A stretch of 64,000 bases of DNA from CAVTWD01 sp963738325. Its GTDB lineage: Bacteria; Actinomycetota; Acidimicrobiia; Acidimicrobiales; Ilumatobacteraceae. This document shows positions 16,648-26,136 of this stretch, in pieces. The notes beneath the pieces are model-generated. The model saw only the letters and a list, made by a program, of their open reading frames with translations, had not been told where the DNA came from and did no database searches. The translations under genes and the position numbers were made by a program. Within the stretch, counting starts at the first letter, position 1, and the number at the start of each line of letters is the position of its first letter. The DNA lies in the NCBI GenBank assembly GCA_963738325.1, contig CAVTWD010000011.1, positions 186,001 to 250,000 of the forward strand, read 5' to 3'.

Positions 16648-18253
16648 ATGGCGACGCGTGACGCCGTGCGAGACTTCACGTTCGTGGCGCCGGAGAAGGT
16701 CCGCCCTTCGCATCGGGAACCTGGCCAAGGCCGTGCTGGTCACCGGCCAGGCCTACCAGGACCCGAAGGACGCGCTCAACGAGTTCGTCTCCAACGCGGC
16801 CGACGAGTACATCGAGGCGGGCAACCGCGACGGCCGCATCCACATCGTGCTCCGCCGGCGGGGTGCACACCCCTACATCGCCATCCACGACGATGGGCGC
16901 GGGCTGTCGCCCGAGCGTCTCCGCGACGTGGCGCGCAACCTGTTCGAGTCGGCCAAGGCCGACGACACGCGGACCCTGGGCGAGAAGGCGATCGGCCTGC
17001 TCGCCTTCCAACAGCTCGGCCGGCGCTGCGACATCGTGAGCCGGTCGACCGGGAGCGACGAGTCCTGGGTGCTGCGCCTGGAGCGAGGCACCGCCGTCGC
17101 CCACCTGGACCGGGAGCGGCGCCGTGCCCGCCTGGGGCCCGGCACGAGCGTGTACCTCCACGATCTCGACCCCGACGTGCTGCGCCTGCTCACTCAACGG
17201 AAGGTGGTCGATTACCTGCGACAGCGCCGCGGGCGGGCGTTGGCCCGAGGCGACTACAGCATCGAGGTCGTCGAGGGCCGCGACACCGAGCTCGTCACAC
17301 CAGTGCGACCCGATGGCGTCCGCCTGGCACTCCCGCCGTTGCCCACCCTGTGGGGCCGCATCGAGTTCGCCCTCTATGTCGCCCCACCCGACCCGAAGCG
17401 ACGGGCGGTCGAGGTGGTGGGTCGGGCGGGCACCACCATCATCGACGACCTCACGCAGCTCGACGAGCTCGCCGGGCCGCCATGGTCGAGCGGACAGGTG
17501 AGCGGTCAGATCGTGTTCGAGGCGCTACAACAGTCGGCCGGCCGTCGGGCGATCCTGCGAGACCGCGAAGCCTTCCCAGTGTTCCTCGACGCGGTGCGCG
17601 CGGTCACCCCGACCGTGGAAGCAGCCGTCGAGCAAGTGGCCCGCGAGATCGACGCCGCCACCGCCGAGCGGATCTCCGATCTCGTACGCCGGGTGTTCGG
17701 ACGTGTGCTCAAAGAGCTCGCCGACCTCGACAATCCGATGCGCACCCTCCTGGCCGTCGACAACAACGCTCCGACCGACGACCAACCGCTCCCTGGCCTC
17801 GCCTCGGTGCCACCTCCGCCCGAGCCCGCCGCCTGGGACGCGCCGCCCCCGGCCGCACGCCAGGAGCTCGCACCCGTCTTTCCTGAGATCCCCGCGGATG
17901 CGCTGCCGCCGCCCAAACCACTCGCGGCCGGCGATCAACTCCCGCCCCCGCTGTCCGAACGCCGCGCCCGGCGGACGCGATCGACGAACCTTCCGTCGTT
18001 GGAAGTGGACCCCGACCCCGGCGAAGCCAGAAGCCGCTTCGACACCGAACGAGGCGTGGTGCTCTACAACGACCGCCACACCGACTACCTGCTCGTCAAG
18101 GACGACGAGCCGATGCTCCTCGACTACCTCGCCACCCTCGTGGCCAAGGAATACGTCGTCTACAACAACCCGGCGGCCACCGGTGGAACCACCGCCGAAG
18201 AAATGGTCCGCATGGTCGTGCGCGTCCGCCGCCACCTCCAACGACGCCGCTAG
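16648..18253 (+). CDS. GHKL/HSP90-like ATPase domain protein, one frameshift near the start
   Basis: From ATG 16648 the frame gives MATRDAVRDFTFVAPEKVR, then shifts by one base near 16705 and continues LRIGNLAKAVLVTGQAYQDP to 18253; about 535 residues if joined. The Bergerat ATP-binding motifs are all present: N box NEFVSNAADEY, G1 DDGRGLSP and G2 GEKAIGLLAFQQLG. A central MutL-like region is followed by a proline-rich linker (about residues 360-430) and a conserved C-terminal helical piece (TDYLLVKDDEPMLLDYLATL). No kinase H-box or receiver partner is nearby, so it is not a classical histidine kinase. Its biological role is unknown to me. An IS256 fragment abuts its promoter side. Confidence 0.75.
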
Positions 18254-18469
18254 CTCGGACCCTGTCCACCGGGCCACGGCGGCACACGGAGCCCCCTTCG
18301 TTCGTGAGGTGACGCGCGAGTCGTTCCTCCAAACTCCGACAGGATCTACGCCGACGAGGACGCCGAGACCTGCTGGGAGGCCTATGCGTCCTCGTCTCTG
18401 CCGCACCCGACACTGTCAGTCCGGAGGGCCTTTTGGCCTCTCTGGCGCGATCGGGCGCTACCAGAGGAG
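18254..18469. other. Short intergenic stretch, nothing recognised
   Basis: Between the ATPase gene and a decayed oxidoreductase. No RNA gene, terminator or repeat that I can support. Confidence 0.4.
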
Positions 18470-19033
18470 CTTCATGGTCGGCCCATCCTGCTCGTCGCCG
18501 CGGTCTTCGCCGGCGACCCTGCCGACGCCGACGCTGTCCTGGCCCCGTTGGGGCGGCCGGCGACCCCGCTCGTCGACGTGAGTGGCACGATGCCCTATGT
18601 AGAGCTCCAGTCGGCGTTCGACTGGTTCCCGACGGCGGCCGCTACTTCCTCAAGTCCCACTTCGTCGACGAGGTCACCGACGATGCCGTCGCTGCGCTCG
18701 TCGAATGCGCCGGTGCTCGCCCAACGACGGGTCGTTGATCGTGTTCCGAGGAGAGCGCCCATCCGCACCGCGATGCCCGCTTCAACGTCAGCATCGACGG
18801 CATCTGGTCTGAGCCGGGCGACGACGCCGCGGTCATTGGCTCGGCCTGAGCGACCTGGCAGCGGCTGCAGCCGCCTGCCAAACGGTGGCGTCTGTGTGAA
18901 ACTCGCCGGCCTCGACACTGATGAGGACATCACCCCTCGGCACACTTTCGGACCGAACCTCGCCCGTCTGGAACGCATCCGCTCCGACTACGATGCCGAC
19001 GGTTTCTTCCGCGCCGCAGTGCGACGGCCATGA
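18470..19033 (+). pseudogene. FAD-linked oxidase (BBE domain) C-terminal remnant
   Basis: Pieces of one protein are spread over several frames: MPYVELQSAFD (about 18590), GGRYFLKSHFVDEVTDDAV (about 18635), ARFNVSIDGIWSEPGDD (about 18780), and GGVCVKLAGLDTDEDITPRH to YDADGFFRA (about 18880-19020). The order matches the C-terminal third of berberine-bridge-type FAD oxidases. At least three frameshifts and no N-terminal FAD domain: a clear remnant. Confidence 0.75.
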
Positions 19034-19280
19034 CGGCTCCGTGGCGGGCTCCCCCCACTCGACGCTGAGGCGCAGGTCGTGGCGCCCCTCCGCTGCCCGG
19101 GGAGCTGGGCACGTCAACTCTTTCCCCGGCCTGTCAGTCCTCGCTCAGCGTGCACGTAGCGGGGCGAGAGCCAATCCGAAGCGCCCGACGCGGTCACTGT
19201 CCTCGTTCAAGGGTTCGTGGACCGGCGAGGACCGGTACCGCTCTTGTGCGCTCATCGGGTTATACGTGAACGCGAAGATA

Positions 19281-19286
19281 TATACT
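19281..19286 (+). promoter_or_regulatory. Probable -10 box of the vapBC operon
   Basis: TATACT in a locally AT-rich patch (GATATATACT), 6 nt before the GTG start at 19293. This spacing fits a leaderless transcript, common in actinobacteria; no Shine-Dalgarno is seen. Confidence 0.5.
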
Positions 19287-19292
19287 CGGTCT

Positions 19293-19487
19293 GTGGCGAA
19301 GCACCTGATCGAACTGGACGAGGCCGCGCTCAGCGCCGCCCGCGCCGAGCTGGGCACCTCCACGATCAAAGACACGGTCAACGAAGCGCTGCGCCGAGCA
19401 ACGCGCGATCGCCAGGACCGAGTCGCCGCCGCGCTCGCCATCCTCGCGACCGCCGAGCTCGACGACCGCGCCGACGCGTGGCGCTGA
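19293..19487 (+). CDS. vapB: VapB-type antitoxin
   Basis: 64 residues from GTG 19293. The N-terminal half (KHLIELDEAALSAARAELG, then TIKDTVNEALRRATRDR) has the ribbon-helix-helix layout of short VapB antitoxins that start MxxxhvldE and bind DNA as dimers. The C-terminal tail should wrap the toxin. Its stop overlaps the toxin start by about 10 nt, as in most vapBC pairs. Expected to repress its own promoter, whose -10 box lies just upstream. Confidence 0.82.
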   Translation: MAKHLIELDEAALSAARAELGTSTIKDTVNEALRRATRDRQDRVAAALAILATAELDDRADAWR

Positions 19488-19891
19488 CCCATCTCATCGA
19501 CACCAGCGTTCTGAAGCGACTCGCCCGAGCCGAGGTCATTGCCGTCGTCGAACCGCTGGCGATCCTCGGCCAACTCGGCCGAGCCAGCATCTGCGACCTC
19601 GAAGTCGGCTACTCCGCCCGCAACACCGCCGAGTGGGACCAACTCGTCGGGTCCCTTGACGCGTTCGAGCTCGTCGAAACTACGGCCGACCACATCCGGC
19701 GAGCGCTGCAGGTCCAGCGACTGCTCGCCGCGCGGAGCCAGCGCGGACGCAAGATCCCCGACTTGATCGTGGCCGCCGTCGCCGAAGCCCTCAAGTTGAC
19801 TGTGCTCCACTACGACGCTGACCTCGACCTCATCGCCAAGGTCACCGGTCAACCAAGCCAGTGGGTCGTACGAGCAGGCTCGGTCGACTGA
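19478..19891 (+). CDS. vapC: VapC-type PIN-domain toxin
   Basis: 137 residues from GTG 19478, overlapping the antitoxin. PIN-domain acidic residues are visible: D in LIDTSVLKRL, E in ICDLEVGYSARN, D in RKIPDLIVAAVAE and D in LHYDADLDLIAK. This is the Mg-dependent RNase fold that cuts tRNA or rRNA when the antitoxin is lost. Length and order are standard and the pair looks intact, in contrast to the decayed neighbours. Confidence 0.9.
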   Translation: MALTHLIDTSVLKRLARAEVIAVVEPLAILGQLGRASICDLEVGYSARNTAEWDQLVGSLDAFELVETTADHIRRALQVQRLLAARSQRGRKIPDLIVAAVAEALKLTVLHYDADLDLIAKVTGQPSQWVVRAGSVD

Positions 19892-20424
19892 TCGGTCGAC
19901 TGACGACCGTCACCATCCCATCCGGCATCCCATCTTTGGCGAGCCCGGTCAGGGACGACCCGGGACGGTCCGAGAAGAACGACCAGCTCCGAGCTCCGAG
20001 AGGGACGCTCCGGCACGCTAGGGAACGGTCCGAATCGGACTCCCTAATCCGCACGTTCTCGGTTCGGTTCCCACAGGGCGGACCGCGTTGAACAAGCGCG
20101 ACGAAGTGTTGTCACTCCCTGCGCCGCTGCTCGCCCAAGCCTGATCCGAGAACCTCCAGGTGGACCGACGACTCGCGGCTGGACCCACCGGGCGTCTGGG
20201 TGGACGAAGACCGAACGGACTTCCATCCGAACTCCGTCGCGATGCGCCGCCTCGGAAGCGGTCGAGCGGCGTCTCGGCATCTGTCGTCACATGGGTCGAG
20301 ATCCCGGGCGCTGCCCATCGAGGGCAGGTGCGGGCGCCCCGCGCCGGGATTCACCCGTCGGCGCACCTGGTGGCCAGCGTCGGTTGAGGACCCGACGGTG
20401 TGGGTCGCTAGGGTCGCACGCCTA
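19892..20424. other. 533-bp gene-free stretch
   Basis: Lies between vapC and the zinc-ribbon gene. No homologous coding segment, RNA gene or repeat is recognised. It must hold the promoter of the downstream gene, but no clear -35/-10 pair stands out. Confidence 0.4.
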
Positions 20425-21141
20425 GTGAGTCGCTGGGATTCGCTTCTCGCCGTCCAGGGCCACGACATTCGTGTCGTGCAGTTGGCGCGCCGTCTCGACA
20501 CGTTGCCGGAGCGATCACAGCTCTCGGCCGCCGCCCGCGAGGTGGCGGCGGTCGACGCCCGAATCACCGCCGTCGATGAGCGTCGTGGCGAGCTGAACCG
20601 CGGTCAGCAGCGCCTGGAGGACGAGATCGCCTCGCTGCACGAGCGTGCCAGCCGAGCCGAGAAGCAGCTCTACTCGGGCACAATCAGCAACCCCCGCGAG
20701 CTGGTGGCGTTGCAAGCCGACGTGGCCTCTATCCGCCGGCGCATCGTCCAGCTGGAGGACGACGAGCTCGAGATGATGGAGCTGTCCGAGCCGCTCGATG
20801 CCGAGAGGGCCGAGCTGGGGGCTGAACGGGAACGGCTCGAGGCCGTGACCAAGCGACTGACCGACGACCTGAGCGCGGCTGAGGCCGAAATCGCCGCCGA
20901 GCTGGACACCGTTCGCCGCGAGCGGGCCATCGACGCGGCCGGTGTTCCCGCCGATCAGTGGGCCGAGTACGACAGGCTGGGGTCACGGCTCAACGGCGTC
21001 GCCATCGCCCGGCTGGTCGGCACGATCTGCCAAGGGTGTCACATGCAGCTCTCGGCGGTCGAGATCGACCGCATCCGCAAGCTCGGTGTCGACGAGGTCG
21101 TGTACTGCGAGGCGTGTGGCTGCCTCCTCGTGCGCGATTGA
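20425..21141 (+). CDS. Coiled-coil protein with C-terminal C4 zinc ribbon
   Basis: 238 residues from GTG 20425 (SRWDSLLAVQGHDIRVVQLA). Homologues of this family start in the same way, so an upstream in-frame GTG at 20398 is less likely. Residues 10-190 are a long antiparallel coiled coil (heptads in RGELNRGQQRLEDEIASL and AELGAERERLEAVTKRL). The C terminus has a C4 zinc ribbon: CQGCHMQLS, then YCEACGCLLVRD. In many bacteria such proteins are encoded beside a Nif3/YbgI gene; that partner is not seen here. Exact function not established; nucleic-acid binding is often proposed. Confidence 0.85.
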   Translation: MSRWDSLLAVQGHDIRVVQLARRLDTLPERSQLSAAAREVAAVDARITAVDERRGELNRGQQRLEDEIASLHERASRAEKQLYSGTISNPRELVALQADVASIRRRIVQLEDDELEMMELSEPLDAERAELGAERERLEAVTKRLTDDLSAAEAEIAAELDTVRRERAIDAAGVPADQWAEYDRLGSRLNGVAIARLVGTICQGCHMQLSAVEIDRIRKLGVDEVVYCEACGCLLVRD

Positions 21142-21303
21142 TCCGGACGGCCGTCCGGGTGCTCCTCCCGTTCGCACGTGGCTCGTCGTCCCTGGGATGC
21201 CCGGTCTGCCGCTGCCCGGCTGTCGAATCGTCGCCTGCTACTGGTCGGGCACTGCTCCGTTCGGCACGCCCCTTTGCTGGAGCGCCTGAGCGGCGCTTGC
21301 GTA

Positions 21304-21531
21304 CAGCATCGTCTACACCTGCGCTGTCAAGGACGGCTTCTCGAATCCGATCGTGGGCTGGTCGATCGACAGCCGGATGAAGGCCCGCCTCGCTGTCGCC
21401 GCCGTCCGAGATGGCCCCCGACAACGCGGCCATGGAAGCCTTCTTCGCGCTCCTCGGGCGCAACGCTGGACCGCGACCACAGGCGACGAGAGTACCGCAT
21501 GGCGATCGTCATCTGGGTCGAACGGACCTAA
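21304..21531 (+). pseudogene. IS3-family orfB remnant (different subgroup)
   Basis: Fragments of an integrase core survive out of frame: YTCAVKDGFSNPIVGWSIDS, DNAAMEAFFALLGRNA and EYRMAIVIWVERT. They are the middle, the DxxE neighbourhood and the C terminus of an IS3 OrfB with the central ~60 residues deleted. The sequence type differs from the three IS3 copies elsewhere in the window. Confidence 0.8.
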
Positions 21532-21534
21532 TTA

Positions 21535-21813
21535 CTACGAAGCCCGGTCAGTCGGGCGCGTATCCGGCGGCGCGGGGGCGGAAAGTCTTGCTGCGGCGTG
21601 CCAGAGATCATCGCCGTACTGAAGGACAAAGCCGGACGCGGTCTCCGTGGTGAGTTCGAAGGCGTAGTCGCCGGACTCATAGCGCCAACGGTCGAGCGCC
21701 AGCCGGGTGTAGTGCTGCTCGTTGGGAACGATGTCGAGTTCGGGGTAACGCAACCACGCCGCTCCAATCACAGCGGTCTCGCCGATGCGGAGGTCGAGGC
21801 GGCGGATTGGGAC
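21535..21813 (-). pseudogene. Glycolipid-binding-like (DUF1089) protein, 5' cut by IS3
   Basis: About 92 C-terminal residues remain: GAAWLRYPELDIVPNEQHYT, LALDRWRYESGDYAFEL and LQYGDDLWHAA. This pattern (AWLRFP ... Q.YTR ... Y.Y) is that of putative glycolipid-binding proteins (PF06475). The N-terminal half is removed by IS3 copy 3, whose end lies at 21814; I could not recognise it on the far side of the IS. Confidence 0.7.
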
Positions 21814-21843
21814 GGAACCTGTCAAGCCCGGTGAGACAACTTG

Positions 21844-22853
21844 TCATGCGGATGTGATGAGTGCTTCGGGGCTGGGTTCGTTGATCCAGGCGATGGTGGG
21901 CAGCTTCGGCGGCTGGGGCGGGCGGTGCCCGAACCGTGCCGGGTTGGCGGCGTAGGCGGCGTCGAGAGTGACGGCCCGCTGGGCGCGGATCTCGTCGGCG
22001 GTGCCGTAGTGGACCGACGCCGGGGTGTGCAGCCCGATGCCGGCGTGGCGGTGGACGTGGTTGTAGTGATCGAAGAACGCGGCGCAGAACGCCCGGGCGT
22101 CTTCGATCGAGCCGAACCGGCCAGGGAAGGCCGGGCAGTACTTGAGGGTCTTGAAGTTCGCCTCCGAGTACGGGTTGTCGTTGCTCACATGCGGCCGGCT
22201 GTGGCTGCGGGCGACACCGAGATCGACGAGCAGCTGGGCGACGGGCTTCGATGTCATCGAGGTGCCCCGGTCGGCGTGCAAGGAGAGCTGGCCGCGGCCG
22301 ATGCCGTGTCGCTGCAGGGTGTCGGCGATGAAGGCTTCGGCGAGCTCTCCGGTCTCGGCCGGCGACACCATCCAGCCGACGACGTAGCGGGAGAAGATGT
22401 CGATGACCACGAACAGCTCGTAGTAGACGCCCCGCTGCGGGCCCTGCAGCTTCGTGATATCCCACGACCAGACCTCGTTCGGTCGACGGGCGATGAGCTC
22501 GGGCTTCTTGGTCGCCGGGTGGGTGCGCTGCCGTCGCCGTTCGCGGTTCTCGCCGGCGACCGCGAGCAGCCGGTACATGGTGGAGATCGAGCACAGGTAG
22601 ATGCCGTCATCGAGCAGCCGGGCCCACACCTGGGCCGGGGCCAGGTCGCAGTACTCCGCCGAGCGCAGCACCGTCAGCACCCGCTGGCGCTCCTGCTCGG
22701 TGAGCTTGTTCGGTGGGGCCGGCCGGGGTGCCGGCGGACCCGCCACTGGCGGTCGCTGCCGCCGTAGCGCGTCGCCCGCGAGACGCCGAGCAGGTCGCAG
22801 GCGGCGCTGGTCGATGTCATCGCTTCGAGCTCACCGAAGTGCGCCTCGATCAT
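21844..22853 (-). pseudogene. IS3 OrfB of copy 3, frameshifted near its start
   Basis: Residues after about 30 appear identical to OrfB of copy 2. The single-base deletion at about 22764 breaks the frame between the N-terminal HTH and the integrase core, leaving an open frame of about 300 residues that could start internally. It may be an assembly artefact, since nothing else differs. Confidence 0.8.
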
Positions 22854-23282
22854 CGCGTCGACTTCGGATCGGTGTCCGCGCTCTCGGAGAGCCCTTCCAA
22901 GAGCGCGTGCAGTTTTCCCATGACATCGAGCGCCGATCTCGTCTTGGTCAGCTCCGTCTCCAACCGTTCGTTGCGGCGGCGCAGCCGCTCCAGCTCGACC
23001 TGCTCAGGGGAACGACGCGGCTTCGCCTTCGGCGCCAGCCCCTGCTGGGCGCCGGCATCGCGAGCCTTGCGCCACTCCGCCAGATGCGAGCTGTAGAGGG
23101 CCTCGCGGCGCAGCAACGCCCCGCGCTCGCTTCGAGCCGACCGGCAACGCGTCGTACCCGTCGAGGATCTCGGCCTTGTACTCGGCGGTGAACGATCGCC
23201 GCCGAGGCCGGGCAGCCGGGTCGGGCTCGTCCACCACGCCATCATGGGCGCGCGCAAGCAGAGATGCAGTCGTCATGGTCAT
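22850..23282 (-). pseudogene. IS3 OrfA of copy 3, frameshifted
   Basis: Identical to OrfA of copy 2 except for one extra T at about 23131, which splits the HTH segment (before it: MTMTTASLLARAHDGVVDEP; after it: SERGALLRREALYSSHLAEW). Same caution as for OrfB. Confidence 0.8.
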
Positions 23283-23360
23283 CGGGTCTACGTCTTCCAG
23301 ACTCGCCCTGCAGGGATGGTCGGCTACCGCAGGTGTCTCACGTCAGCCTGACAGACAGGG

Positions 23361-23648
23361 CTCCCCTCAACCGTTGACCGCCTTCGTGCTGGTCGAGTGA
23401 GGCGTACTCGCTACTTTGCAAGCGCGCTGCAGTGCCACAGCACGTAGGCGGCTTGGCCATCGTTCATGACAGCGAGTCTCCGCTGCGGGCTCGGCGAGGC
23501 GACGCACCCAACGGTACGGTCTGGACGCGGCCGCCGCAGTGTGCTCGTAGCAGTGTCCTCGAGAGCGCACGATGCGCTGCGGGCGGAGGCCGTTGCTGAG
23601 CTGCTCGTCGGATCTTGTGTTGCTCGGCCCGCAGCGGGTTGTGGATGG
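23361..23648. other. Gap between IS3 copy 3 and the SDR gene
   Basis: 288 bp with no recognised coding segment or RNA. It would include whatever followed the disrupted DUF1089-type gene. Confidence 0.35.
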
Positions 23649-24398
23649 TCAGAGCCCTCCGGCGACGGTGAGGACCTGGCCGGTGACCCAAGCTCCGGCG
23701 TCGCTCGAGAGATAGACGGCGGCAGCTGCGATGTCGTCGGGCGTACCGAGACGCTTGAGGGGGATGCGGGCCTCGGCCATCCGTTCGAGCGCCGAGACGT
23801 CCATCTCCAGCGCGGTCATCATGACCTCGGTCGGCACGAAGCCGGGGGCGATGGCGTTCACTCGCACCACGGGTGCGAACTCGACCGACATGGTCAGCGT
23901 GAGCGCATTGACCCCGGCCTTGGCGACCGAGTAGTGCCCGCTGCCCGGAACGGCGCGGGTGGCCGCCGGCGAGGTGATGTTGAGGATCGCGCCGCCCGCC
24001 GTCATGTGCTCGACCACGATCACGGACGCCATCCACACGGCCGTGAGGTTGAGGCGCAAGCAGGCCTCCCAGTCGGCCGGAGCCAACTCACGGAGCGGCG
24101 TGCGAACCGGCGAACCACCAGCGTTGTTCACCCAGATGTGGAGGCCGCCGAACTCGTGCACGGCGGCGCCGGCCGCGGCCACAAGCGCCGAGTGCGCGGT
24201 GACGTCGGTCTGGACGGCGATCGCCTGGCCCCCGGCGTCGTTGATGTCGCTGGCCACCCGGTTGATGCGCTCGGTGCGGCGGGCGGCCACGATCACGGCG
24301 GCGCCGGCCTCCGCGAAGGACTTGGCGATGCCTTCGCTGATGCCTTGACCGCCCCCCGTGACCACGGCCACCTTGCCGGTGAGGTCGAAGTTGGGCAT
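23649..24398 (-). CDS. Short-chain dehydrogenase/reductase (SDR)
   Basis: 249 residues from ATG 24398 (MPNFDLTGKVAVVTGG) with GGAGCC upstream; a longer in-frame start at 24449 lacks support. Classical SDR motifs are present: cofactor loop TGGGQGISEG, NNAGGSP, catalytic S in LNITSPAA, and HYSVAKAG with Y and K. The arginines after the second strand (AARRTERI) favour NADP(H). The C terminus YLSSDAGAWVTGQVLTVAGG is standard. The usual TGxxxGIG has serine in the last position. Substrate not predictable. Confidence 0.9.
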   Translation of the reverse strand: MPNFDLTGKVAVVTGGGQGISEGIAKSFAEAGAAVIVAARRTERINRVASDINDAGGQAIAVQTDVTAHSALVAAAGAAVHEFGGLHIWVNNAGGSPVRTPLRELAPADWEACLRLNLTAVWMASVIVVEHMTAGGAILNITSPAATRAVPGSGHYSVAKAGVNALTLTMSVEFAPVVRVNAIAPGFVPTEVMMTALEMDVSALERMAEARIPLKRLGTPDDIAAAAVYLSSDAGAWVTGQVLTVAGGL

Positions 24399-24597
24399 CG
24401 GGCGGCTCCTCGGTGTCGTGTGTCGAGTTCGCGCTGGCGTGAGTGCCACGGAGCGGATCGACCGGTCCCGGTGGAATGGCTCCGGTGACGCGGATCATCC
24501 TCGCTTCAGGGGGAACATGGCCACGAGGCAGTGCGTGCGACAGCATCGAGCATCGGCCAACGTACAAAGGCGCTCCTCGGTGATGGCGCTGCGGTGT

Positions 24598-25500
24598 TCA
24601 GCTCATCACGTAGACGCCGGCGGCCGTTGCGACGGGGTCTCCCGTGACGACGACCCCGGTGGCCGCTGACGCGTCGAACGTCACCCACGTTCCACTCGCC
24701 GAATAGAAGTCCCGGAGATGGCCGCCTTTATCGCGCACCCAGACCGCGCTCGGCGTCGCGAACGGATCGCCGGCCACGGTGAGCGCCGTCGCCGCCGACG
24801 CGTCGAACGTCACCCAATGGCCACTCGCCGGATAGAAGCGGCGCAGGTGGCCATTGGCATCACGCACCCATACCCCATCCGACGCCCCGAACGGGTTACC
24901 GGCGACCGGCACTCCCGTCGCCGCCGAGACGTCGAAGGCGACCCAATGACCACTGGCCACGTAGAAGTCGCGCAGATGGCCACCCGTATCCCGCATCCAC
25001 ACCCCGTTCGACGTCGCCGAGGGGTGACCGGCCACCGTCACCCCCGTCGCCGCCGAGGCGTCGAAGGCGACCCAATGACCACTCGCCACGTAGAAGTCGC
25101 GCAGATGGCCACCCGCGTCCCGGATCCACACGCCGCTCGACGTCACGAAGGCGTGACCAGCCACCGTCACCCCGGTCGCCGCCGAGACGTCGAAGGCGAC
25201 CCAATGACCACTGGCCACGTAGAAGTCGCGCAGATGGCCACCCGAATCCCGCACCCACACGCCATTCGACGTGGCGAAGGCGTCACCGGCCACCGTCACC
25301 CCGGTCGCCGCGGAGGCGTCGAACGCTACCCAGCGGCCATTGGACACATAGAAGTCGCGCAGATGGCCACCCGCGTCGCGGGCCCACACGCCCGTCGGCG
25401 TCGCGAAGGCGTCACCGGCGACCGTAACCCCCGTAGCCGCCGACATGTCAAAGGTCACCCAATGACCACTCGCCACATAGAAGTCCCGCAGATCGCCTGC
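24598..25500. repeat. Seven tandem 129-nt coding repeats
   Basis: The period is visible in the DNA, for example GTAGAAGTCG at 24961 and again at 25090. The repeats are very alike at the nucleotide level, so copy number could change by recombination. They are coding and have no spacers, so this is not a CRISPR array. Confidence 0.85.
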
Positions 25501-25767
25501 CGGGTTGGGGACCGGAGCCGGCGCTGCCGTCCGCGTCGCCAGGGGGCTGGGCTGTGACGAATCCGACGCCGCCACGTTCGATCCTCGGATCACGAAGGCG
25601 GCGCTCGGGCCATTCGCAAGGGCGGACTGTGAGGATGCGGCCACGGAGAGTGTCGTGACGGCGAGGGTGGCGGCGGCGAGGCGGCTCACTCGAGTCGCCG
25701 GCAGTCGGCGACGTCGTCGAAACCCAAGCCTGACGAGGTCTGAGACGCGATCGCTGGCAACGCGCAT
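24598..25767 (-). CDS. Secreted protein with seven 43-residue propeller-like repeats
   Basis: 389 residues from ATG 25767, nine bases after GGAGG. The N terminus has a basic run (FRRRRRLPATR) and a hydrophobic stretch (LAAATLAVTTLSVAASS) ending in SALA-N, a signal peptide. After a short Pro/Ala linker come seven tandem repeats of 43 residues (129 nt), each built on GGHLRDFYVASGHWVAFD, then SAATGVTVAG and GVWVRD. The copy number and the aromatic/Gly pattern suggest a seven-bladed beta-propeller or lectin-like array, probably binding sugar or cell surface; this is inference. I do not recognise a named family. Confidence 0.75.
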   Translation of the reverse strand: MRVASDRVSDLVRLGFRRRRRLPATRVSRLAAATLAVTTLSVAASSQSALANGPSAAFVIRGSNVAASDSSQPSPLATRTAAPAPVPNPAGDLRDFYVASGHWVTFDMSAATGVTVAGDAFATPTGVWARDAGGHLRDFYVSNGRWVAFDASAATGVTVAGDAFATSNGVWVRDSGGHLRDFYVASGHWVAFDVSAATGVTVAGHAFVTSSGVWIRDAGGHLRDFYVASGHWVAFDASAATGVTVAGHPSATSNGVWMRDTGGHLRDFYVASGHWVAFDVSAATGVPVAGNPFGASDGVWVRDANGHLRRFYPASGHWVTFDASAATALTVAGDPFATPSAVWVRDKGGHLRDFYSASGTWVTFDASAATGVVVTGDPVATAAGVYVMS

Positions 25768-26136
25768 CGTCACCATCCTCCGGAGCGGCCAGGAGGCGGA
25801 TGATATGGCGGCATTCCACGCGAGCAACGTCAGGCGGCGAACGGAGCCGTCAGGCTCATGATGCGTGTGGTCCCGGCAGACAGGTCCGTCGAGTGAGACG
25901 ACCCTCGAGACGAGACTCAGCGATCCGACACGAGCATCTCCCGCCGCGGCGGACCTCGGACGAGCACAAGTGACGGCGAGTTCTCGGGTGGTCACGCGGT
26001 GCGCCTCGCGTCGGGGTGTATTTGCGGTCCCCGTCGTGCGTCTCTATGGGGGACCAACGCCGTTCCCGAGGTCGTCGCCAGCTCGCACCGGAACACCGAG
26101 GGGATGGAGTCGCCCGAGGATCAGAGGAGACAGGGA
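25768..26136. other. Divergent promoter region between two secreted-type genes
   Basis: 369 bp separating the minus-strand propeller gene from the plus-strand Ig-domain gene. It contains the TGAGACGAC motif block at 25894-25919 that recurs upstream of the DUF899 gene. No other feature recognised. Confidence 0.45.
25894..25919. promoter_or_regulatory. Shared upstream motif, copy 1
   Basis: TGAGACGACCCTCG, then four bases, then GAGACTCA with one overlap. It is nearly the same as 28401-28427, and the core TGAGACGAC also occurs at 45401. All three are intergenic. Possibly an extracytoplasmic-function sigma promoter or an operator; not assigned. Confidence 0.4.

Larger units (their letters stand above)
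21814..23360 (-). mobile_element. IS3-family element copy 3 (1547 bp, two indels)
   Basis: Same termini and length as copy 2 (10385-11931). The comparison by eye shows only two differences: one A missing near 22764 (GCCGTAGC against GCCGATAGC) and one T added near 23131 (CGCTTCGAG against CGCTCGAG). No target duplication is visible at its ends. It truncates a DUF1089-type gene on the left. Confidence 0.88.

Noticed and set aside
16574..16700. 5' truncation of the GHKL ATPase gene by IS256
   Set aside because: A conserved N terminus (MATRDAVRDFTFVAPEKVR) is present one frame over from ATG 16648, so the gene looks complete with a single indel.
24598..25500. Regularly spaced repeats that could look like a CRISPR array
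   Set aside because: The period is 129 nt with no unique spacers; the repeats are in one reading frame of a secreted protein and vary only slightly from unit to unit.
24718..25557. Plus-strand repeat-containing reading frame opposite the propeller gene
   Set aside because: An open shadow frame of the GC-rich repeats; rich in Arg/His, no ribosome site, no family pattern, and the minus strand has a signal peptide and clear start.
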